This document shows positions 45,749-54,553 of a stretch of 64,000 nucleotides of DNA, in pieces. The stretch is from Luteimonas gilva (GTDB lineage Bacteria > Pseudomonadota > Gammaproteobacteria > Xanthomonadales > Xanthomonadaceae), in contig NZ_SZUA01000003.1 of the NCBI RefSeq assembly GCF_005239095.1, forward strand, positions 1-64,000, written 5' to 3'. A model generated the notes under the pieces. That model did no database searches and was not told where the DNA came from. It saw only the letters and a list, made by a program, of their open reading frames with translations. The stretch's first letter is position 1. Every line of letters starts with the position of its first letter. Made by a program: the position numbers and the translations under genes.

Positions 45749-46132
45749 TCATTTCCCGTAATCGCGCGCGCCCAGCAGCCCGACCGAATAGCCCGCCTTC
45801 TTCAGCCGCGAAGTTCCGCGCGAACTCAGAATCACCAGCACGATCAGGCCGACCAGCGGCACCAGCATCAGGATCAGCAGCAGGATCCGCATCCACATCG
45901 GATCGCCCAGGCCGCGGCTCAGCCGGTAGATGCCGGTCCAGCCCATGCCGAGGCATATCAAGAAAGGCACGATCGCGAGCGGACCGAGCGCGGCGCGCGC
46001 CGCGGCGGCGACGAAGTAGAGCAGGATCGCGTAGATGACCAGCTTTTGCCCGGAAGCGACGTCGTCGAGTTCCGGGCCCGGACGCGTGCGCTCCAAGACG
46101 GCCGCGTTCGGGCTTTGGTACGGATTTTCCAT
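45749..46132 (-). CDS. Small membrane protein
   Basis: A 127-residue protein with an N-terminal cytoplasmic YQSPNAAV segment and three to four spans. The ATG at 46132 follows an AGGGGGACC ribosome site. Domains of the form NPYQSP often start poorly characterised membrane proteins in this group. Confidence 0.68.
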   Translation of the reverse strand: MENPYQSPNAAVLERTRPGPELDDVASGQKLVIYAILLYFVAAAARAALGPLAIVPFLICLGMGWTGIYRLSRGLGDPMWMRILLLILMLVPLVGLIVLVILSSRGTSRLKKAGYSVGLLGARDYGK

Positions 46133-46271
46133 GTGGTCCCCCTGAAGTGAGCGCAGCGGCCATCGCATCCGCGGGCCGTGCGTCCGACCCCTCGGACGCG
46201 TTCCCGAGTCTGGGCACGACTCGGATCACCGTCAATCGGATTTTTCTTGGCGCTCGAGCCTGAGCGAACGG

Positions 46272-46652
46272 TCAGGCGGGCAAGCCGAAAGAGGCCGCCA
46301 GGAACTCGATCCAATAGCGCCGAGCGGTCGCTTCGTCCGTGGCCGAACGCTCGGGCGAGAACATGCCGCGTTCTTGCCATCCGATGCGGTAGATGCCGTT
46401 CTCGACCTGGATCTTGGGGCCGTCGCGGGAATCGCGGTAGGCGTCCCGCCGGACGTCGAAACCCGGCACGGGATGGGTCTCCAAATATGCGACCACATCG
46501 CGCCGGGTGATGGAAAACGTCTTGCGGGTATGCAGCGGATCGCCGTCGCGGATCAGGCCTTTCGACACCGCCCATCGGTAAGGATCGCCGGACAGGAAGG
46601 CTTCGATTTGTTCGACTTTGTCGGTTTCCATGATGGCTTTGAATCTCGTCAC
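46272..46652 (-). CDS. Hypothetical protein
   Basis: A 126-residue soluble protein with no family recognised (DKVEQIEAFLSGDPYRWAVS, YLETHPVPGFDVRRDAY). Its ATG overlaps the stop of the preceding gene, so both are translated together. Alternative ATG at 46631. Confidence 0.6.
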   Translation of the reverse strand: MTRFKAIMETDKVEQIEAFLSGDPYRWAVSKGLIRDGDPLHTRKTFSITRRDVVAYLETHPVPGFDVRRDAYRDSRDGPKIQVENGIYRIGWQERGMFSPERSATDEATARRYWIEFLAASFGLPA

Positions 46653-47254
46653 TCGGCGCTATCGAAGGATAGCCTGCCCTCGACCAAAATGCCGGCGATC
46701 GGCCTGACGATGCGATCAGGCGAAGCGCGAAGCCAGCGCAAGGCATGGGGGCCTACCCAGAGACCCTTGTCGGGCTCGGAGGGATTGGCGCTGCGGCCGT
46801 TTCCCGCCGGCGCATAAGGGTATCGGGGGTTGCCCCAACGGACGACGGCATTAGCGTAATCCGCTTTGATCGCGCGCCGCAGCCGGTTGTATAGCGTCTT
46901 CAGGCGTTTTTCGGCGGCCTGGGGAAGATCAGCGGGCAAATCGTGCAGCGCGATGCGCCCCGCGATGAGGCACTCGCCGTCCGTGCGCGAGCGCAGCCAT
47001 TGCAAGGTCGATCCTTCCGAGTCGCAGTACCAGTCTTTCGCCGCGGGAACGTACCTGGCCGTCAGCGGAGGCACCCGATCGCTCGGCCAAATGAGCGCGT
47101 AGCCGCCGATATCGGCGAGGTTTCGCGCGAGCGCGGGTTCCCGAGCGGGCCAGCGCGGCCCGTCGACCAGGCGGATCGACGGATCGGCGAGGAGGGATTC
47201 GGCGAAACCGGCTTCGTCGAGCGGATGCATCGCGAATACGATTTGGGAAGGCAT
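46649..47254 (-). CDS. Hypothetical protein
   Basis: A 201-residue soluble protein (IVFAMHPLDEAGFAESLLAD, RLKTLYNRLRRAIKADYANA). No family recognised; upstream of the coupled 126-residue protein and ten bases after the SUKH gene stop. Its layout in the cluster suits an immunity or effector-associated gene, but this is only context. Confidence 0.6.
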   Translation of the reverse strand: MPSQIVFAMHPLDEAGFAESLLADPSIRLVDGPRWPAREPALARNLADIGGYALIWPSDRVPPLTARYVPAAKDWYCDSEGSTLQWLRSRTDGECLIAGRIALHDLPADLPQAAEKRLKTLYNRLRRAIKADYANAVVRWGNPRYPYAPAGNGRSANPSEPDKGLWVGPHALRWLRASPDRIVRPIAGILVEGRLSFDSAE

Positions 47255-47263
47255 ACGGCGGAC

Positions 47264-47794
47264 TCAGGCCTCGTCCATGAATTCCGCGAACAAGTCCTTG
47301 CCCTCCAGCCACGCCGTGAGGTAATCGGCAAGCGAAGGCGCAAAGGGGATGAAAGCGTTGTCCCAGGGCTCGCCGTCCTCGTGCGGGTTCGGTTCGAACC
47401 AGACGACCGGCGCGTCGGGATGGTCGCAACGCACGCAATGGAACATCGCGCAGCCCAAATGGCCGAGCGGCAGCAGCGCCTCCGGCCAGCGCCATAGCGG
47501 ATCGTCCGGATCGGCTCGCCGATACCAGAGGTATTGCGCCACCGCGTCGCGGCCGTCCTCGTTGAGCATGCCGCCCAACAAACCCAGGAAACCATAACCG
47601 TAGCCGAAGCCGCCGTTGGCGATCTCGCCGTAGATCCGCCGCAAGAGCGGCGGCAGCGCGAAACCGAGATGGGTTTCGGCCAAATCGATCTCGGCAGGAT
47701 CGAGCGGGCTGAAATCGCCGCGCGAAAACTCGCTTTCGGCCCGCAGCAAACCGTGCGCCTTGCGTCGCTTCAGTTCTGCGATCAGATCTTCCAT
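47264..47794 (-). CDS. SUKH (SMI1/KNR4) family protein
   Basis: A 176-residue protein with the SUKH core: DPAEIDLAETHLGFALPPLL, RRIYGEIANGGFGYGYGFLG. This superfamily is best known as immunity proteins paired with polymorphic toxins; no toxin is next to it here. Its ATG at 47794 follows five codons of a longer frame. A small cysteine/His patch (FHCVRCDHPD) is also seen. Confidence 0.8.
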   Translation of the reverse strand: MEDLIAELKRRKAHGLLRAESEFSRGDFSPLDPAEIDLAETHLGFALPPLLRRIYGEIANGGFGYGYGFLGLLGGMLNEDGRDAVAQYLWYRRADPDDPLWRWPEALLPLGHLGCAMFHCVRCDHPDAPVVWFEPNPHEDGEPWDNAFIPFAPSLADYLTAWLEGKDLFAEFMDEA

Positions 47795-47834
47795 AGCGCA
47801 CACCCGCAATCGCCGAGCCGCGAAGCGGCAGACG

Positions 47835-48248
47835 CTAACGCAATTCCTTGCGGACCACTAGCTTCAGTCCGGACCAGACCTCGTCGACGGCGCAAACCTT
47901 GACGTCGACGAAGCCCAGCGGAAGGCAGACCTCGCGGATGACGTCTTCGGTGATGTCGGTCGGAACCTTCGAAGCTTTCTTGGGCCAGGAGACCCAGACG
48001 AGGGCGGTCGGTTTGATTTTCGTGCGCAGATTCGCCAGCGCCTTGGCTAGGTCCGAGCGCCGCGTGGAAAAGATATGGACGAGATCGGTGCGTTGCGTAA
48101 CACGCGACGAAAACGCCACGCTGTCCGGCAATGGGGAAACGAGAGCGTGATAGTCCTCGGGCGCCGCGACGAGCGCGACTTGGAATCCCGGTCCGATGCC
48201 GAGCTTCTTGGCGAGCGGTGTGCCGGAATAGCCGGTGGGTTGAGGCAT
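47835..48248 (-). CDS. DUF3052 domain protein
   Basis: A 137-residue protein opening with the family block YSGTPLAKKLGIGPGFQVAL and later LVWVSWPKKASKVPTDITED, DVKVCAVDEVWSGLKLVVRK. DUF3052 proteins are of unknown function in bacteria; single domain. Confidence 0.8.
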   Translation of the reverse strand: MPQPTGYSGTPLAKKLGIGPGFQVALVAAPEDYHALVSPLPDSVAFSSRVTQRTDLVHIFSTRRSDLAKALANLRTKIKPTALVWVSWPKKASKVPTDITEDVIREVCLPLGFVDVKVCAVDEVWSGLKLVVRKELR

Positions 48249-48284
48249 GTCGGTTGCCGGAATCGAGTCGAACGGCTGGAGCTA

Positions 48285-48671
48285 CTAGTTGATGATCATG
48301 GTGTGCATCTCGGCGACCATCGCTCCGTCCCGAAATAGGCCGTAGAAGATGTCCCCTGCGGCCAAGCCGTTTTTCCCGGTTTTGAGGCAAATGACCCGAC
48401 GGAGCTGATCGCCCGGTTCGATCGCCTCGACCATGGCGGCCCATTCCGGCCTGTCCTCCGGGTGTGGATCCCCGCTCCGCTTCGCCGTGCGGAGCACGTC
48501 CTCTTGGGCCAACGGCACCGACACCGTGCAGCGCGGTACGCCGAATCGCTTTGCGACCGAGGAGAGATCCAAATCCGACGAGCGATCCAATTTCGGATCG
48601 TCCGGGGAATGGGCGCACGCGGGAAGAAAAGCGATCACCAGTGCTATGGAGCGGGCGTGGAGATTCTTCAT
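48285..48671 (-). CDS. Lipoprotein, unknown function
   Basis: A 128-residue lipoprotein: signal peptide with lipobox FLPAC. Two cysteines (PRCTVSVPL, RRVICLKTG) in the mature part. The ATG at 48671 directly follows the frameshifted membrane gene, eight bases from its original stop. Confidence 0.7.
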   Translation of the reverse strand: MKNLHARSIALVIAFLPACAHSPDDPKLDRSSDLDLSSVAKRFGVPRCTVSVPLAQEDVLRTAKRSGDPHPEDRPEWAAMVEAIEPGDQLRRVICLKTGKNGLAAGDIFYGLFRDGAMVAEMHTMIIN

Positions 48672-48738
48672 ATGAATGGTCACGGCCTAACCTTGTTGCG
48701 CCGATAGTTGCCGATGATGGCTCCCAGCCAAGCGAACG

Positions 48739-49062
48739 CTACATGCCATGCGATGACGATGGGAATGCCGGCCATGGGATACCGAGGCACCAGAAAGGCA
48801 GGGCAAGCAGCAGCAATACGCCGACGGCCCCGCCGATGGTGCCGTGCAGGACCCGCTTGGCGGGTGCGAAGTAAGCGGCCACAAAGCCCGCGGTTATCGG
48901 AACGAAATAGCTCAGGATCGCGAGGAACGACCAGCCGGACTTGCCGATGGACGATGTACCCACACTGACCGCGACAGTACCAACGATGCTCAGAACCAAA
49001 GTGCCCGCGACGAAGGTGGCGAATCCGTAACCAATTGCTTTCAGATTGAGAGGAAATGCCAT
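48739..49062 (-). CDS. Membrane protein, probably frameshifted at its C-terminus
   Basis: A 107-residue frame with four membrane spans. Near 48777 the frame turns into WPAFPSSSHGM and stops, but another frame continues smoothly as PMAGIPIVIAWHVAFAWLGA and IIGNYRRNKVRP to a stop at 48680, forming the expected last span. A one-base change near ATCCCATGG would join them. Either a real frameshift or a sequencing error. If joined the gene is about 127 residues and ends eight bases before the lipoprotein start. Confidence 0.65.
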   Translation of the reverse strand: MAFPLNLKAIGYGFATFVAGTLVLSIVGTVAVSVGTSSIGKSGWSFLAILSYFVPITAGFVAAYFAPAKRVLHGTIGGAVGVLLLLALPFWCLGIPWPAFPSSSHGM

Positions 49063-49124
49063 GGGTCGTACGCCCGTGTTAAGCCGAGGAGCGAAGCGAC
49101 ATCGATTCGGACGGGTGGCTAGAG

Positions 49125-49478
49125 CTAAAAACTGATCTCATAAGACGCATAAAACGCCTTTCCGGCAGCGACCGGCAGCTTTACGGCGCCGAGCGTCCGT
49201 TCGAAGCATTGGGCCAACGCCGACTCGCCGCTGCGCCAAGTGCGGTCGGTGACCCCCTCTTGGGACACGTGGGCGACGATGGTGAACGGCGAAGGCGCGC
49301 CCTTGATCGGCCCGCAGGCGGCGATGGCCTGGTCGAGCGCCTTCGACTGCGCCGTCATCAGCGCGTCCTGGTCCTTGGCGCTGAGGGCCGTCTCGTATTG
49401 GTCGGCGAAGGTTTTGGCTTGCGCGAACGAAAGGTCGGTTGCAGCGAGTTGAGCCGCGAATAGCAGGAATCCAATCAT
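49125..49478 (-). CDS. Small secreted protein
   Basis: A 117-residue exported protein with a short signal peptide (MIGFLLFAAQLAATDLSFAQA). Two cysteines (AACGPIKG, AQCFERTLG) may pair. Unknown. Confidence 0.65.
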   Translation of the reverse strand: MIGFLLFAAQLAATDLSFAQAKTFADQYETALSAKDQDALMTAQSKALDQAIAACGPIKGAPSPFTIVAHVSQEGVTDRTWRSGESALAQCFERTLGAVKLPVAAGKAFYASYEISF

Positions 49479-49538
49479 GTGAATTTCTCCATTGGGCTAC
49501 GTCGAATCGGAGATCGAGCCGCGCCATTCGCGGCGGCC

Positions 49539-50120
49539 TCATCTCTTCTTGCGTTTTTGCAAGAAGTCCCGGATTGCCTTGCTGTGCCTAGAGTACCTTC
49601 TTAAGCGGGCGATGCCGACCCACATCAGGGACATCCCTAGAATGAGGATAGGCAGCAATATCGCATGGACGATGACGCCATTCGAGGGGGCCGGGCGCAT
49701 CTTCGGGACGATGAATATTTCGACCAATAAAAAAACGAAAATCAAAATGGACGACAGCAACATCACGCCCATATTCCGCTCGGGCGGAATGAAGTCGTAT
49801 TTTTTGACGTCCCCTAACCTATGCAGCAATTCCGGCAAATCCGAAAGTTCGATCTCTTCGCCCGGAAGCAGTTCGAACAGACTGTAAGGGACGGTATACA
49901 GCCGGCCATCCGAATGGGACTTGAGAACGACGAGCGGAGATCCGTCTCCCTTAAAAATCGTCCGCGCATTCGGAGCGGAGGAAGTCTGTTTGGATAAGGC
50001 AAAACGGGTCACCCAGCGGGAATGCTCCAGCGACCATGTTTCCTGCTTTGCGGACGTCCATGGGTTCGGGGCGACGAATGAGCCGATCGTCCGAATGGGG
50101 GCGGGTTCTTGTCTGAGCAT
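49539..50120 (-). CDS. Two-span membrane protein, unknown
   Basis: A 193-residue protein with a soluble N-terminal part and two C-terminal spans (GVMLLSSILIFVFLLVEIF, AILLPILILGMSLMWVG), ending in a basic tail RKKR. The DNA here is richer in A/T than the rest of the window, suggesting transfer from another source. No family recognised. Confidence 0.62.
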   Translation of the reverse strand: MLRQEPAPIRTIGSFVAPNPWTSAKQETWSLEHSRWVTRFALSKQTSSAPNARTIFKGDGSPLVVLKSHSDGRLYTVPYSLFELLPGEEIELSDLPELLHRLGDVKKYDFIPPERNMGVMLLSSILIFVFLLVEIFIVPKMRPAPSNGVIVHAILLPILILGMSLMWVGIARLRRYSRHSKAIRDFLQKRKKR

Positions 50121-50174
50121 AGAAATTATCCGGGTTCGCCTGTCGATAATGGCAGGCCGAGCAGCATGACGACC

Positions 50175-50540
50175 TTACGACTCGATGGCGCCAGGGTAGC
50201 CTACGGCTGCGACGAATAGCTCGACCTTGCCGCAATTCCCGCAGGCGAAGACGTCGAACGATTCGCGGTTGACGAAAAGCTCGCCCAGCTCGCCGAGCAA
50301 AAAAGGCAGGGCCCGAGATCCCTCATGAAATTGCTTGCGGCCTACGACGTGCATCGTCCCGTTGCACCGCAAACAGCGCAGGTCGCGCGACACGGGGCGC
50401 GTGACGTCCGGCGCCGGCGCGTCGTCGCGGACAAAATCTGCGCGGGCGGGGCTTCCGTCCCGATGCGTTCCGCAGTTCCAACAAGCATCGAAGTCGGAAT
50501 CGACCTTTTCTCGGCAGTTGCTGCAGATCCACGTGTTCAC
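50175..50540 (-). CDS. Zinc-ribbon protein
   Basis: A 121-residue protein with two zinc-binding pairs at the N-terminus (ICSNCREKVD and ACWNCGTH) and a further CxxC in LRCLRCNGTM and FACGNCGKVE. It starts with GTG at 50540 preceded by AGGAGG. Probably binds nucleic acid or protein via zinc. Unknown function. Confidence 0.72.
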   Translation of the reverse strand: MNTWICSNCREKVDSDFDACWNCGTHRDGSPARADFVRDDAPAPDVTRPVSRDLRCLRCNGTMHVVGRKQFHEGSRALPFLLGELGELFVNRESFDVFACGNCGKVELFVAAVGYPGAIES

Positions 50541-50856
50541 ACTACCTCCTTTCAATCGAGCAGAGCGCATAGCCTCGGATCAAGATTGACTTGCTAAGGG
50601 CTGCTCGCGCTCTTGTGCATGCGATCGATCTGGAATGGCGCGTCATCGCGCCCAAGTTCAGCTGCGCCGCTGCCAGGAACCGCGGGCGTTACTGAAGACG
50701 CAACCGGCGAGAAAACTTGGCCAGAACGCGTGCGCAGGCCCGTTTGGGGCATGGCTCGGGGGCGCAGTCTCTGTTCGAGCACGCCGGATCGGCGAATCGA
50801 GGGCGCAGGGATGAAACTGAAGCCGATCAAACGGTAGGCAGTTGCCTACCGTCTGC
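50541..50856. other. Intergenic region
   Basis: About 316 bases between the zinc-ribbon gene and plsB. Apart from the hairpin at its plsB end and a ribosome site at the other, I see no gene or repeat here. Confidence 0.6.
50832..50851 (-). terminator. Terminator hairpin of plsB
   Basis: CGGTAGGCA-GT-TGCCTACCG, a nine-base perfect stem, begins six bases after the plsB stop and is followed by TTTGATC on the minus strand. Confidence 0.65.
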
Positions 50857-53484
50857 TCAAGGTTCGGCTGGCGCGGGCCCGGTTTCCGCTTCGGGCTTGG
50901 CCATCTCCGGGCTCACTTTCTCGATGGTATGCCGCAATTCGCGGCCGAGCAGGATGCGCGCGTCCTTGGCCCAGCCGGCCAGGCGTTCGTCGAAGGACAG
51001 CTTGCCGTTGGCGTCGGGCCAGACCAGCTTCATTTCGCGCAGCTTCTGGATGAAGCCGCGGAACAGGCTCTTGTCGAAGAATTCCGGTGCGGCCGGCGCG
51101 TACAGCAGCGATAGGCGCTGCGCGGCGAGCTGGCACAGGCTTTCCAGTTCGGCGGACGACATCGTGCCGGCGCCGTTCTTCACCAGCACCGAGATCGCGA
51201 TGTAGTAGCGCTCGAACGCCTGCTGCAGCGCGTGGCCGATCGCGCGCAGGCGGAACACTTCGTCGGATTGGCCGGCGTTGCGGGCCAGTATTCCGCCGTC
51301 GTCGTCGTTGATCTGTTCCAGCAGGCCTTCGCGCACGAACACGTCGATGGTGCGGTCGATGCGCTCGGCGAAGCCTTCCTCGGTCCAGGGCAGGAACAGC
51401 TCGGCCTGCAGGAACGGATACAGGCTGCGGCCCAGGCGCTGCAATTGCGCGCGGCTCATGCGGCGGTTGTGCAGGAAGCAGCAGGCGATCCAGGCCGAAG
51501 CGGTGAACAGGTGCAGCACGTTGTTGCGGAAATAGCTCAGCAGCACCGCGGTGTCGCCGTCCACGCTCAGCACGTCGCCCAGCGGATGCGCGGTGCGCTT
51601 GAGCACCGCGATCTCCTCGCCGTGCGCCACGATCTGCTCGGGTGAATGCGGAGTGACGGTGACGCGGTCCGAATACGGCACTTCGGCCAATAGCTTCTTC
51701 GACAGCGCGATCTGCGCCAGCAAATCGGCTTCGCCCATCGCGTGCTTGGGCGTGGACAGCAGCGCCAGCGCAAGGAAGTTGATCGGATTCACGTCGGCGG
51801 CGCGGTTGGTGTTGACCTGGATCCGCTGCGCGATCGCGTCCACCGTATCCGACAGCCACGCCGGCTTCTCGTCTTCGCCGACCGGCTGGCCGTCCCAATC
51901 CGGCGCGTGCTCTTTCAGAATCTCGTCGAGCAGGATCGGCTCGCCGTAGTTCACCACCACCTGGCCGTAGTTCTGGCGCAGCACTTTCGGGATGCCCCAC
52001 AGCAGCGCCCAGATCGATTCCTTTTCCTTGGGCTTGCCGGTCAGTTCGTCCAGATAGCTGTTGCCTTCCATCAGCTTCTCGTAGCCGATGTAGACCGGCT
52101 GGAACAGCACCGGGCGCGTGGGTTGGCGCAGGAAGGCGCGCACCGTCATCGAAATCATGCCGCCCTTGGGCTGCAGCAGGCGGCCGGTGCGCGAGCGTCC
52201 GCCTTCGATGAAGTACTCCAGCGAATAGCCGCCGGCGACCAATTGCGCGACGTATTCGCTCAGCACCGCCGAATACAGCATGTTGCCGCGGATGCTGCGG
52301 CGGATGAAGAACGCGCCGCCCTTGCGCAGGATGGTGCCGATCACCGGCAGGTTGAGGTTGATGCCGGCGACGATGTGCGGCGGCACGATGCCGCGGTCGT
52401 ACAACAGGTACGACAGCAGCAGATAATCCATGTGGCTGCGGTGCGAGGGCGTGTAGACCACTTCGTGGCCCGGCGCGACCGCTTTCAGTTTTTCCAAGTG
52501 ATGGACCAGCACGCCGCGGTAGATCCGATTCCACACGGTGGTCAGCGCGAAGCTGGCCGAGCGCACCACCGGATGCGAATAGTCGGCGGCGATTTCCCAG
52601 GCGTAGGCGTGCGCTTTCTTCCAGGCATCGGCAGGCTTGCTGTTGTCGCGGCGCGCTTGGTCGGCGATGGCGTCCTTCACCGGCTCGGAGGCCAGCACCT
52701 TGTCGACCAGCAAACGCCGCGTCGACAAATCCGGCCCGATCACCGCCGCGCGGATGCGGCGGAAGTGGGTGCGCAGCACGCGCGAAAGCTTGCGCACGGT
52801 GCGTTCGGGCGGCAGGCCTTCCTCGACGATGCCGCGCAGCGCCACCGGCGGCGAAAAACGCACGATGGTGTTGCGGCCGTTGAGCAAGATCGCGAGCAAG
52901 CGGCGGAAGCGGCCGACCAGGGTCCAGTTTTCCGAGAACAGCACCGAGAACCAGCCGCTGTTCCGGTCCGGCGCGCGGCCGACGAAGATCGACACCGGCA
53001 CCAGTTGCACGTCCAGTTCGGGATAGTCGCGATGCGCTTCCAGCAATCGCGCGAGCGAACCGGAATGGGTCTTGCCCGGCGACGGACCGGCGGGCGACAA
53101 AGTGCTGGCGTTGCGCCGCGACAGCGCGACATAGGCGCGCTTGCGGCCCAGCGGGTCGCCGGGCAGCGGTTGCAGCGGCGAGGGCAGGCCGGCGTCGCGG
53201 CAGGCGCGGTCCAGGATCAGGGCGTTGGACAGGCCGTAATCCTCCAGCACGTAACAGACCGGGCGGCCGTCGGCGTACTGGCCGGGGTTCTCGGGCTCCA
53301 GTTCGAGCGAGATCCACGGTTCCAGCATCCGGCCGAGCAGGCGCGACCACCACGGCCGAGCGCCCGGCTTGGCGGGGCGGCTCGACAGAGGGCGTTCCGC
53401 GGCGCGGCTATCGGGTTCGCGGCCCGGTTCGGAGCCTTGGGGATCGGGGAAAGGCAGGGCGGACTGGTCTGGCATCCCCGACAT
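50857..53484 (-). CDS. plsB: Glycerol-3-phosphate acyltransferase PlsB
   Basis: An 875-residue membrane-bound acyltransferase that starts phospholipid synthesis by acylating sn-glycerol 3-phosphate. Catalytic HX4D is seen in TPSHRSHMDYLLL; substrate motifs are EGGRSRTGRLLQPKGG and the block with FQPVYIGYEKLMEGNSY. The first 45 residues are Pro/Arg-rich and variable. The start overlaps the stop of the lipoprotein gene (TAATG). Length agrees with the family. Confidence 0.95.
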   Translation of the reverse strand: MSGMPDQSALPFPDPQGSEPGREPDSRAAERPLSSRPAKPGARPWWSRLLGRMLEPWISLELEPENPGQYADGRPVCYVLEDYGLSNALILDRACRDAGLPSPLQPLPGDPLGRKRAYVALSRRNASTLSPAGPSPGKTHSGSLARLLEAHRDYPELDVQLVPVSIFVGRAPDRNSGWFSVLFSENWTLVGRFRRLLAILLNGRNTIVRFSPPVALRGIVEEGLPPERTVRKLSRVLRTHFRRIRAAVIGPDLSTRRLLVDKVLASEPVKDAIADQARRDNSKPADAWKKAHAYAWEIAADYSHPVVRSASFALTTVWNRIYRGVLVHHLEKLKAVAPGHEVVYTPSHRSHMDYLLLSYLLYDRGIVPPHIVAGINLNLPVIGTILRKGGAFFIRRSIRGNMLYSAVLSEYVAQLVAGGYSLEYFIEGGRSRTGRLLQPKGGMISMTVRAFLRQPTRPVLFQPVYIGYEKLMEGNSYLDELTGKPKEKESIWALLWGIPKVLRQNYGQVVVNYGEPILLDEILKEHAPDWDGQPVGEDEKPAWLSDTVDAIAQRIQVNTNRAADVNPINFLALALLSTPKHAMGEADLLAQIALSKKLLAEVPYSDRVTVTPHSPEQIVAHGEEIAVLKRTAHPLGDVLSVDGDTAVLLSYFRNNVLHLFTASAWIACCFLHNRRMSRAQLQRLGRSLYPFLQAELFLPWTEEGFAERIDRTIDVFVREGLLEQINDDDGGILARNAGQSDEVFRLRAIGHALQQAFERYYIAISVLVKNGAGTMSSAELESLCQLAAQRLSLLYAPAAPEFFDKSLFRGFIQKLREMKLVWPDANGKLSFDERLAGWAKDARILLGRELRHTIEKVSPEMAKPEAETGPAPAEP

Positions 53485-54404
53485 TATGGCGAAGTCGGCT
53501 TGGGAACCGGTTCGGCCGTCTTTTTGGGAGGGGTTTCAGCCCCTGCAGGGACCCCGGCGGCCGCTTCGGCGTGGCGCAGGTAATCGCTGATGTACCAGCG
53601 CCCGCCATGGCGTTCGACCCCGACCACGGTGTCGATGTCGGTGCCGCCCAGGGTGTAGCGCAGCCGCACCCGGGCGCGGTCGCCGGTCTGCTGCTGCAGG
53701 CTGGCTTGCAGACCGGACAGGCTCTCGTCCAGGCGCAGGCCGTACGTGGCCAGGGATTGCTTCACGGTGGCCATGAACGGACCGAGCCGGCGCAGGCTTT
53801 CCTGCATGCCCAGGCGGCGGAAGTCGGCTTCGGCGCTCAAGCCGGTCGAACGCGCCGCGCGGGTCAATTGCGGAATCGCGCGGCGCGCGCGCTGCGGGTC
53901 GCCGAGCGGCGCGTCCAAGCCCCACTGGCTGATCGCCTGCACGAATTGCGCGTAGTGCTGGCGTTCGTCCTCGCTGTAGTCGCCCTCGCTGCGCACGTAT
54001 TGCACGCCGAACAGGCCCAGCGACATCGCGGCCGCTTTCAGTTCGGCGTGCGCGCCGGAGAACTGGCGGTCGAACACTTGCTGCAGTTTCTTTTCCGATC
54101 CCGGCGCCGACAGCGCGGACAGCAATTGCGGCAAGCGTTCGTCGAACGGCAATTCGTCCAGCGGCCAGCGGGTGCGGCCTTCGCGCCAGGCCTGTTCCAG
54201 TTTGGGTTGCAACTCGGGCGGGGCGGCGTCGCGGGCGAAGGCCTGCAGATCGTCGTCGTGCAAATGCTGGGTGAGCAGGCGCACGGCTTCGGCGGGCTTG
54301 GTGGCGCCGGCCGAAGCGGCGGGCTCGGTTCCGCTCTGCGGTTTGCAGGCGCAGAGGGCGCAAACCATCGCCGTGCACAGCAGGACTGCGAGACGGTGCC
54401 GCAT
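53484..54404 (-). CDS. Lipoprotein coupled to plsB
   Basis: A 306-residue lipoprotein with lipobox ALCAC (RLAVLLCTAMVCALCAC). The mature part is helical (LLTQHLHDDDLQAFARDAA) with an NTF2-like end (RYTLGGTDIDTVVGVERHGGR WYISDY). No family assigned. It is one base overlapped with plsB, so it is expressed with it. ATG at 54404. Confidence 0.72.
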   Translation of the reverse strand: MRHRLAVLLCTAMVCALCACKPQSGTEPAASAGATKPAEAVRLLTQHLHDDDLQAFARDAAPPELQPKLEQAWREGRTRWPLDELPFDERLPQLLSALSAPGSEKKLQQVFDRQFSGAHAELKAAAMSLGLFGVQYVRSEGDYSEDERQHYAQFVQAISQWGLDAPLGDPQRARRAIPQLTRAARSTGLSAEADFRRLGMQESLRRLGPFMATVKQSLATYGLRLDESLSGLQASLQQQTGDRARVRLRYTLGGTDIDTVVGVERHGGRWYISDYLRHAEAAAGVPAGAETPPKKTAEPVPKPTSP

Positions 54405-54499
54405 GCGCCACCTCCGGAAGGTGGGCGCATCTTGGCGGGGGAAGGTGCCGGCGGCAAGCGCGGCCCGCAAGTTCTGCGGCAAAGGTCCGAAAGAGCGGC

Positions 54500-54553
54500 G
54501 ATTTTCGTAGGTGCGAATTCATTCGCACGCTCTTTATTCGCGCCTACAAATCG
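54500..54553. repeat. GTAGGTGCGAATTCATTCGCA repeat
   Basis: Outer arms CGTAGG and GCCTAC and an inner perfect hairpin TGCGAAT-TC-ATTCGCA. It lies between the lipoprotein and the next gene and includes that gene's last codons and stop. Confidence 0.7.

Noticed and set aside
50594-50830. A 78-residue minus-strand frame before plsB
   Set aside because: No ribosome site, no hydrophobic or domain pattern, and it lies across the plsB terminator side.
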